Source of the DNA: DASYUM01 sp036001225
GTDB lineage: Bacteria > Methylomirabilota > Methylomirabilia > Rokubacteriales > DASRDR01
Direction of reading: 5' to 3'
DNA length: 16,467 nucleotides
Assembly: GCA_036001225.1 (NCBI GenBank)
Contig: DASYUM010000335.1
Coordinates: 1-16,467, forward strand
The notes beneath the pieces were generated by a model that was not told where the DNA came from, did no database searches, and saw nothing but the letters and a program-made list of their open reading frames with translations. This document shows, one piece after another, positions 6,383 to 11,447 of this stretch (the stretch's first letter is position 1; each line of letters starts with the position of its first letter). The position numbers were made by a program, and so were the translations under genes.

Positions 6383-7925
6383 CCGCCCGGAGACGCGGCC
6401 GGCGCGGCCCCGCGCGACGCCGACCGGTGGCCGTGTCATCCGGCTGGTCCTGGCCGCGCTCCTTGCCGGCTGCGGACTCGTTCGCGAGGCTGACCGGCCG
6501 CCGGGGCGCGTCACCCTGCTCCAGTTCAACGACCACTACATCCTGGAACCGGTGGACCAGAAGCGCGGCGGGATGGCCCGGATCGCCACCCTGGTGAGCC
6601 GGGTGCGGGCCGAGTCGCCGGCCACGCTCCTCGTCTTCGCCGGCGACACCCTCTCCCCCTCGATCATGTCCACGTTCCTCCGGGGCGAGCACATGATCGC
6701 CGCCTGGAACCTCCTCGGCCTCGACGTGGCGACCTTCGGCAACCACGAGTTCGACTTCGGCCCCGCGGTCCTGCTCGCCCGGATGCGCGAGTCACGGTTC
6801 GCCTGGCTGTCCGCCAACGTGCTCGAGCGGGGCCGCGGGCGGCCCTTCGGCGGCGCCCGAGCCGAGCACTGGATCGAGCGTGACGGGGTGACGCTCGGCC
6901 TCTTCGGCCTGACCATGCCGGAGACCGCGGGAACCTCCAACCCCGGACCCGACGTCGAGTTCCGGGAGCCCCTCGCCGCTGGCCGGGACGCGGTCGCGCG
7001 GCTGACGGCCGGCCGCCGGCCGGTCCTGGTCGCGGTGACTCATCAGCCGATGGAGGCCGACGAGGCGCTCGCCCGCGCTCTGCCCGGAATCCAGCTCGTG
7101 ATCGGCGGGCACGAGCACGACCCGCTCGAGCGGGTGGTCGGGTCCACGCTCATCACCAAGGCCGGCATGGATGGGGTGTTCGTGGTCCGGGTGGATCTTC
7201 AGGCCACCACCGACGGCCGCGTCCTCGCCCGGCATCACCGCTTCCTCCCGGTAACGGCCGAGTTAGCCGAGGACCCGGCCATGGCGGCGCTCGTCGCTGG
7301 TTACGGGCAGCGCCTCACCGAGACCCTCGACGTTCCGGTGGGCGAGACGCGGGAGCCGCTCGATGCCCGCACCCGGACGGTGCGCACCGAGGAGAGCAAC
7401 ATCGGCAATCTGGTCGCCGACGTCATGCGGACCCGACTGCGGGCGGACATCGCCCTCATGAACGGCGGCGGCCTTCGTACCAATCGTGTGATCCCGGCCG
7501 GGTCTCTCAGCCGGCGCGACATCCGTTCGTTGCTGCCGTTCCTCAACGTCCTGGTCAAGCTCGAGCTGACCGGGGCTAGCCTGCTGGCGGCTCTCGAGCG
7601 GTCGGTGAGCGCCTACCCCCAGGAAACGGGCGGGTTCCTCCAGGTGTCGGGGCTGACCCTCGCCTTCGACCCCACGCGCCCGGCGGGCGAGCGCATCGTC
7701 CGCCTCACCGTGAGCGGGGTGCCGGTGGATCCGGAGCGCCGCTACACGGTCGTCACCAACAACTACCTGGCCCAGGGCGGTGACGGGTACGAGATGTTGA
7801 AGGCCGGGCGGGTCCTCGTCGGCGCGCAGGACGGGCCGGACTTGGCGGAGACGCTCGTCGACGCCATCGCCCAGGCGCGGGTCGTCGCGCCCCAGGTCGA
7901 AGGCCGCATCACCTCCGTTCGCTAG
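6369..7925 (+). CDS. 5'-nucleotidase/metallophosphatase lipoprotein (UshA-like)
   Basis: A 518-residue two-domain enzyme that hydrolyses nucleotides or related phosphate esters outside the cytoplasm. A signal peptide with lipobox LLAGC places lipidation at Cys35. The N-terminal metallophosphatase domain shows FNDHY (D55), FAGDTLSPS, FGNHEFDFG and GGHEHD. The C-terminal 5'-nucleotidase domain shows NIGNLVADVMR, NGGGLRTN and TNNYLAQGGDGYEML. The first motif reads NDHY rather than the UshA NDHH, as in the NDVYE branch of the family. The only usual start in frame before the signal peptide is TTG 6369, overlapping the tonB-like stop by 14 bases, with a long charged lead before the hydrophobic core. 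The true start may be a CTG nearer the signal peptide. Confidence 0.85.
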   Translation: MGSDSRPETRPARPRATPTGGRVIRLVLAALLAGCGLVREADRPPGRVTLLQFNDHYILEPVDQKRGGMARIATLVSRVRAESPATLLVFAGDTLSPSIMSTFLRGEHMIAAWNLLGLDVATFGNHEFDFGPAVLLARMRESRFAWLSANVLERGRGRPFGGARAEHWIERDGVTLGLFGLTMPETAGTSNPGPDVEFREPLAAGRDAVARLTAGRRPVLVAVTHQPMEADEALARALPGIQLVIGGHEHDPLERVVGSTLITKAGMDGVFVVRVDLQATTDGRVLARHHRFLPVTAELAEDPAMAALVAGYGQRLTETLDVPVGETREPLDARTRTVRTEESNIGNLVADVMRTRLRADIALMNGGGLRTNRVIPAGSLSRRDIRSLLPFLNVLVKLELTGASLLAALERSVSAYPQETGGFLQVSGLTLAFDPTRPAGERIVRLTVSGVPVDPERRYTVVTNNYLAQGGDGYEMLKAGRVLVGAQDGPDLAETLVDAIAQARVVAPQVEGRITSVR

Positions 7926-7956
7926 TCGTCCGGCGACGCCGAAGCCAAATTGATCC

Positions 7957-7986
7957 TTGACAGTCCGAGCGACCGGTTGGTACGCT
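7957..7986 (+). promoter_or_regulatory. Promoter of tRNA-Val and probably of thrS-infC-rpmI-rplT
   Basis: A perfect -35 TTGACA at 7957-7962, an 18-base spacer, and TACGCT at 7981-7986 preceded by TGG (extended -10). The mature tRNA starts about 20 bases after the -10 box, which suits a short 5' leader. Confidence 0.65.
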
Positions 7987-8006
7987 GTGCTGCACCTTTA
8001 GCGCAC

Positions 8007-8081
8007 AGGGACGTAGCTCAGTGGGAGAGCGCCTGTCTGACGCACAGGAGGTCGGCGGTTCGAGACCGCCCGTCCCTACCA
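8007..8081 (+). tRNA. tRNA-Val (anticodon GAC)
   Basis: A full 75-base cloverleaf can be drawn. The acceptor AGGGACG (8007-8013) pairs perfectly with CGTCCCT (8071-8077). The D arm is GCTC/GAGC. The anticodon arm is CCTGT/ACAGG with loop CTGACGC, giving anticodon GAC for valine. A 5-base variable region is followed by the T arm GGCGG-TTCGAGA-CCGCC, discriminator A and an encoded CCA at 8079-8081. It sits between a strong promoter and the thrS leader. Confidence 0.95.
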
Positions 8082-8147
8082 TGCACGGGAGTCCGAGAGA
8101 GGTGCCCTGAAGGACGACGTGAGCGACTCCGTATAAATGGCCGGCTG
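8082..8147 (+). promoter_or_regulatory. thrS leader segment with a stem that competes with the terminator
   Basis: ACGGGAGTC at about 8084-8092 can pair with GACTCCGT at about 8125-8132 (8 pairs with one bulged G). The 3' part of that stem, CTCCGT (8127-8132), can instead pair with ACGGAG (8154-8159) in the 5' arm of the following terminator. A TATAAA at 8132-8137 looks like a -10 box but has no good -35. No T-box consensus and no threonine-rich ORF was found. This could be an attenuation leader or simply the trailer of the tRNA. Confidence 0.35.
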
Positions 8148-8184
8148 AGCATCACGGAGGGCATCCTTCCGTGATGCTTTTTTT
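8148..8184 (+). terminator. Intrinsic terminator between tRNA-Val and thrS
   Basis: AGCATCACGGA (8148-8158) pairs perfectly with TCCGTGATGCT (8168-8178) over 11 bp, with a 9-base loop (two further pairs possible with a bulged T), followed by a run of seven T at 8178-8184. Only 24 bases separate it from the thrS ATG, so no promoter fits after it. Either thrS is expressed by read-through, possibly regulated, or a promoter lies within this leader. Confidence 0.9.
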
Positions 8185-8208
8185 GTCCCGGGTTACCCTA
8201 GGAGACGG

Positions 8209-10011
8209 ATGACCGAGGAAGCACACGCGCACCTGACGGGGGCTGGTGAGTTCGACTGCGAGCCCGAGCCCCTGCCCACGCTCCGGCACTCCTCCGCCCA
8301 CCTCATGGCCCAGGCCGTGGTCCAGCTCTTTCCGGGGACCCAGCTCGCCATCGGCCCCCCGATCGAACATGGCTTCTACTACGACTTCGCCCGGGCGCAA
8401 GCGTTCACGCCGGAGGACCTCGTCAGCATCGAAGCGCGGATGCACGAGCTGGCCAAGGCCGACTACCCCATCGTCCGGGAAGAGATGTCGCGGGAGGAGG
8501 CCATCCGCTTCTACGAGGCGCGGGGGGAGCCGTTCAAGCTGGAGATCCTGCACGACCTGCCGGCCGACATCAGCCGCGTCTCCTTCTACCGGCAGGGCGA
8601 CTTCGTGGACCTCTGCCGGGGGCCCCACGTGCCGTCCACCGGGCACATCAAGTTCTTCAAGCTGCTCTCGACCTCCGGCGCCTACTGGCGGGGCGACGAG
8701 CACCGCCCGATGCTGCACCGGATTTACGGGACGGCGTGGTTCAGCCAAGCCGAGCTGGACCGGCACCTGTGGCGGCTGGAGGAGGCCAAGCGGCGGGATC
8801 ACCGGAAGCTCGGGCGCGAGCTGGGTCTCTACGAGTTTCACGATGTCTCGCCGGGGGCGCCGTTCTGGTTCCCCAAGGGGATGATCGTGTTCCGGGAGCT
8901 CGAGCGCTACTCCCGGGAGATGCAGGATGCCCGCGGGTACACGGAGATCTCGACCCCGATCCTGGTCAACAAGCGGCTGTGGGAGCAGTCGGGGCACTGG
9001 GAGCACTACGCGGAGAACATGTTCAAGGTGGAGGTGGAGGAGCAGATCTTCAGCCTCAAGCCCATGAACTGCCCCGAATCCACCTACGTCTACCGGGCGA
9101 GCCTTCGCTCCTACCGCGACCTCCCGTTGCGGCTGGCCGAGATGGGACGGCTCCACCGCAACGAGCGGTCGGGGACACTGACCGGGCTCTTCCGCGTCCG
9201 GCAGTTCACCCAGGACGACGCCCACATCTACTGCCGCCCCGACCAGCTCCAGGCCGAGATCGCCGCGGTCCTCGAGCTGGTCAAGGAGTTCTACGTCACC
9301 TTCGGGCTCGAGCCCATGTTCCGCCTGGCGACCCGGCCGGAAAAATACCTGGGGACGGCCGAGCAGTGGGATCACGCCGAGCACGCGCTGGAAGAGGCCC
9401 TCAAGACCAACGGCCTCTCGTACGTCGTGAAGCCGGGGGACGGCGCCTTCTACGCGCCCAAGATCGACATCCACATCGAGGACGTCCTGGGGCGTGACTG
9501 GCAGATGGCGACCATCCAGGCCGACCTGACGATGGTGCCCGAACGCTTTCAGCTCGAGTACGTGGACGCCAACGGCCGGCCCAAGCGTCCCATCGTGATC
9601 CACCGGGCGATCTTCGGCTCCTTCGAGCGGTTCATCGGAATCCTGACCGAGCACTTCGCCGGCGCGTTTCCCACCTGGCTGGCGCCGGTTCAGACCCGGG
9701 TGATCCCGGTCTCGGCCAAGTCGGAAGCCTACGCCCAGGCGGTCTTCGAGCGGCTGCGGCAGGGGGGTCTCCGGGTCGAGCTGGACGATCGCTCGGAAAA
9801 GCTGGGCTACAAGATCCGCGACGCGCAGCTTCAGAAGATCCCCTACATGCTGGTCGTCGGCGAGCGCGAGGCTCAGGAAGGAACCGTGAGTCTTCGCAAG
9901 CGGAGCGGCGAGGAGGTCAAAGCGCTCGCGATCGAGCGATTCCTCGCCGAGGTCACGGCCGAGATCCGGACCCGGGCCGCGACCTCTCGAATCGGGTCGG
10001 GCGGAGGGTAG
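8209..10011 (+). CDS. thrS: Threonyl-tRNA synthetase lacking the TGS domain
   Basis: A 600-residue class II synthetase that charges tRNA-Thr. Every key E. coli ThrRS residue is found at a constant offset of 46: editing site H27, H31, C136 and H140 (E. coli H73, H77, C182, H186), and catalytic zinc ligands C288 (MNCPES), H339 (DDAHIYC) and H465 (VIHRAIFGS). The N-terminal TGS domain of about 60 residues is missing; only about 22 unrelated residues precede the editing domain. It was not lost through a misread start, since upstream sequence is the terminator and the tRNA gene. The C-terminal anticodon-binding domain is complete (about residues 500-590). AGGAG at 8200-8204 precedes the ATG by 4 bases. 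The stop TAG is in the same frame as the following infC, 3 bases before it. Confidence 0.96.
   Translation: MTEEAHAHLTGAGEFDCEPEPLPTLRHSSAHLMAQAVVQLFPGTQLAIGPPIEHGFYYDFARAQAFTPEDLVSIEARMHELAKADYPIVREEMSREEAIRFYEARGEPFKLEILHDLPADISRVSFYRQGDFVDLCRGPHVPSTGHIKFFKLLSTSGAYWRGDEHRPMLHRIYGTAWFSQAELDRHLWRLEEAKRRDHRKLGRELGLYEFHDVSPGAPFWFPKGMIVFRELERYSREMQDARGYTEISTPILVNKRLWEQSGHWEHYAENMFKVEVEEQIFSLKPMNCPESTYVYRASLRSYRDLPLRLAEMGRLHRNERSGTLTGLFRVRQFTQDDAHIYCRPDQLQAEIAAVLELVKEFYVTFGLEPMFRLATRPEKYLGTAEQWDHAEHALEEALKTNGLSYVVKPGDGAFYAPKIDIHIEDVLGRDWQMATIQADLTMVPERFQLEYVDANGRPKRPIVIHRAIFGSFERFIGILTEHFAGAFPTWLAPVQTRVIPVSAKSEAYAQAVFERLRQGGLRVELDDRSEKLGYKIRDAQLQKIPYMLVVGEREAQEGTVSLRKRSGEEVKALAIERFLAEVTAEIRTRAATSRIGSGGG
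10003..10007 (+). promoter_or_regulatory. Shine-Dalgarno site for the AUC start of infC
   Basis: GGAGG lies at the end of thrS, 7 bases before ATC 10015. It supports that ATC as the start, since no ATG, GTG or TTG in frame lies between it and 10069. Confidence 0.7.
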
Positions 10012-10014
10012 AGC

Positions 10015-10536
10015 ATCACCACACTGCACAAGGACCTGCGCGTCAACGAGGGCATCCGATCCCGCGAAGTGCGGGTCATCACGGGCGAAGGTGAGCAGCT
10101 CGGGATCCTGCCGATCAGCGAGGCGCTGCGGATCGCGGCGGAGCGGGAGCTCGACCTGGTCGAGGTGGCGCCGGAGGCGGCCCCGCCGGTCTGCCGGATC
10201 ATGGACTTCGGGAAGTTCAAGTACCAGCAGAGCCGGCGCGCGAAGGACGCCCGCAAGAAGCAGACCGTCATCGTCGTCAAGGAAGTGAAGATGGGGCCGA
10301 AGACGGACGAGCACGACTACCAGTTCAAGGCGCGGCACGTCCGCCGGTTCATCGAGGAGGGCAACAAGGCGAAGGTGACGATCCGGTTCCGGGGGCGCGA
10401 GATGGCCCACACCGAGCTGGGCCGGAAGCTGCTCGACCGGATGTCGAAGGACATGGCTGACATCGCGACCATCGAGAGCCACGCCAAGCTGGAGGGGCGG
10501 AACCTGGTGATGATCCTGACCCCGAAGCAGCACTGA
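10015..10536 (+). CDS. infC: Translation initiation factor IF-3, probable AUC start
   Basis: A 173-residue factor that binds the 30S subunit and checks start codon and initiator tRNA. The N-terminal domain includes LRVNEGIRSREVRVI, the IF3 signature is CRIMDFGKFKYQ, a lysine-rich linker follows, and the C-terminal domain runs from about residue 88 (MGPKTDEHDYQFKARH) to the end. The first usual start in frame is GTG 10069, which would remove the conserved LRVNEGIR strand. ATC 10015, 7 bases after GGAGG, restores a full-length protein. A non-standard AUU or AUC start is known for infC in E. coli and Myxococcus and underlies IF3 autoregulation. The gene lies 3 bases after the thrS stop, in the usual thrS-infC-rpmI-rplT order. 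Confidence 0.92.
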   Translation: MTTLHKDLRVNEGIRSREVRVITGEGEQLGILPISEALRIAAERELDLVEVAPEAAPPVCRIMDFGKFKYQQSRRAKDARKKQTVIVVKEVKMGPKTDEHDYQFKARHVRRFIEEGNKAKVTIRFRGREMAHTELGRKLLDRMSKDMADIATIESHAKLEGRNLVMILTPKQH

Positions 10537-10541
10537 GCCGT

Positions 10542-10568
10542 GCCGATAACCGTCGCATCCCGTCGTCC
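10542..10568 (+). repeat. 27-bp intergenic repeat, copy 2
   Basis: Identical over 27 bases to 3917-3943. It begins 5 bases after the infC TGA and lies in the 74-base gap before rpmI. As in copy 1, TGAGCCG precedes it and a GGCC-rich stretch follows. It could be an operator, an RNA processing signal or the remnant of a small mobile repeat; the sequence alone does not decide. Confidence 0.75.
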
Positions 10569-10610
10569 TCGGCCCGGCGAGGCGAACACAATGCCATATC
10601 TGGAGCGACC

Positions 10611-10808
10611 ATGCCCAAGCTGAAAACCAAGCGGAGCGCCGCCAAACGCCTCAAGGCGACGGGGACCGGCAAGCTGAGCCGGGCCAAGGGCTGGAAGCAG
10701 CATCTCAACGAGTGGAAGTCGCCGAAGCGCAGGCGCCGGCTCCGCAAGGACACGGTGATTTCGGGCGCCGACATCCGGCGCATCCGGCGTCTCGTCCCCT
10801 ACCTCTAA
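10611..10808 (+). CDS. rpmI: 50S ribosomal protein L35
   Basis: A 65-residue basic protein beginning MPKLKTKRSAAKRLKATGTGK, the L35 signature, with the later KGWKQHLNEWKSPKRRRRLRK and typical length. It is a structural component of the large ribosomal subunit. GGAG at 10602-10605 precedes the ATG by 5 bases. It stands between infC and rplT as in most bacteria. In E. coli, L20 represses rpmI and rplT translation through structures upstream of rpmI; no such site was recognised here, but a cluster of hairpins follows the gene. Confidence 0.97.
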   Translation: MPKLKTKRSAAKRLKATGTGKLSRAKGWKQHLNEWKSPKRRRRLRKDTVISGADIRRIRRLVPYL

Positions 10809-10810
10809 CT

Positions 10811-10913
10811 TCGGAGGGGGGCTGGCGCCCCCCTCCGACAGCCCTCGCGGCACCGCCGCGGCCTTCGCCCTTCGGCGAAGGCAACGGGCTTGCCTCCCCC
10901 GAGGTCGGGGGAG
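10811..10913 (+). repeat. Cluster of four hairpins between rpmI and rplT
   Basis: Four consecutive palindromes fill most of the 126-base gap. H1 is TCGGAGGGGGGC/GCCCCCCTCCGA at 10811-10838 (12 bp, loop TGGC). H2 is CGCGGC/GCCGCG at 10846-10860. H3 is GCCTTCGCC/GGCGAAGGC at 10861-10882 (9 bp, loop CTTC). H4 is CTCCCCCGA/TCGGGGGAG at 10894-10913 (9 bp). GGCAA/TTGCC at 10880-10894 offers an alternative fold overlapping H3 and H4. No T-run follows, so this is not a standard terminator inside a ribosomal operon. H1 begins 2 bases after the rpmI stop and resembles the hairpin after the DUF748 gene at 14353. Confidence 0.75.
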
Positions 10914-10934
10914 ACACAGTCGGGAGACACTGCC

Positions 10935-11294
10935 ATGCCACGCGCCAAGGGCGGACCGAAGACCCGGCAGCGCCGGAAGAAGGTCCTCAAGCAGGCCAAG
11001 GGGTACTGGGGCGGCCGTCGCCGTCTCTACCGCACCGCTGCCGAGACCGTTACCCGCGCGCTCGCCTTCGCCTACCGGGACCGCCGGGCCAAGAAGCGCG
11101 AGTTCCGCTCGCTCTGGATCCTCCGGATCAACGCCGGCTGCCGGGCCCTCGGGCTCCCCTATTCGGCGTTCGTGCGCGGTCTGAAGCAGGCCGGGGTCAC
11201 CCTCGACCGGAAGGTCCTGGCCGAGCTGGCCGTGAGCGACCCCGCCGCGTTCGCCCGCCTGGTGGAGACGGCGCGGGCCCACTCGACCCGCTGA
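10935..11294 (+). CDS. rplT: 50S ribosomal protein L20
   Basis: A 119-residue basic rRNA-binding protein needed early in 50S assembly. The start MPRAKGG, the RRKKVLKQAKGYWGGRRRLYRTA block, the FAYRDRRAKKREFRSLWILRINA core and the GLKQAGVTLDRKVLAELA C-terminal domain are all standard. An in-frame ATG at 10890 would add 15 residues encoded by the hairpin region and is rejected. ATG 10935 follows GGGAG at 10922-10926. In E. coli and Bacillus L20 represses its own operon; the hairpins just upstream are a possible but unproven target. pheST does not follow, unlike in many bacteria. Confidence 0.97.
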   Translation: MPRAKGGPKTRQRRKKVLKQAKGYWGGRRRLYRTAAETVTRALAFAYRDRRAKKREFRSLWILRINAGCRALGLPYSAFVRGLKQAGVTLDRKVLAELAVSDPAAFARLVETARAHSTR

Positions 11295-11447
11295 TCCATT
11301 CTGCGCCCGCGGCCTGACACCGGGTGTCGGCGGCGTGTCGCGCCGCCGAGCGGGTGAGGCCGTCGCCATCCGTCTCCACCGTAGGGGCAAGGCCCGAGCC
11401 GGCCCGGGCGCTCGGTCCGCCTTTTGCTTCCGGAAGGAGACGGGCCG
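11295..11447 (+). other. Gap between rplT and the DUF748 gene with small hairpins
   Basis: Short palindromes are present: GACAC/GTGTC near 11316, GGCGGCG/CGCCGCC near 11330-11348, and CCGAGC/GCTCGG at about 11395-11416, the last followed a few bases later by TTTT. The last could be a weak terminator of the rplT transcript. No convincing promoter was seen. AGGAG at 11435-11439 is the ribosome-binding site of the next gene. Confidence 0.4.

Noticed and set aside
8081..8110. Short ORF starting at the tRNA CCA end as a possible thr leader peptide
   Set aside because: Nine codons without any threonine and with a start overlapping the mature tRNA end; it does not fit a threonine attenuator.
7950..8174. 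74-codon plus-strand ORF over the tRNA gene
   Set aside because: It reads through the tRNA-Val cloverleaf and gives the familiar false peptide of a translated tRNA.
8082..8208. T-box riboswitch before thrS
   Set aside because: No AGGGTGG-type T-box sequence and no specifier-loop arrangement was found; the leader is also too short for a canonical T-box.
8152..10533. A very long minus-strand open frame (793 codons) opposite thrS and infC
   Set aside because: It is the antisense of two clearly recognisable genes with all catalytic motifs; the translation shows only compositionally biased sequence typical of high-GC shadow frames.
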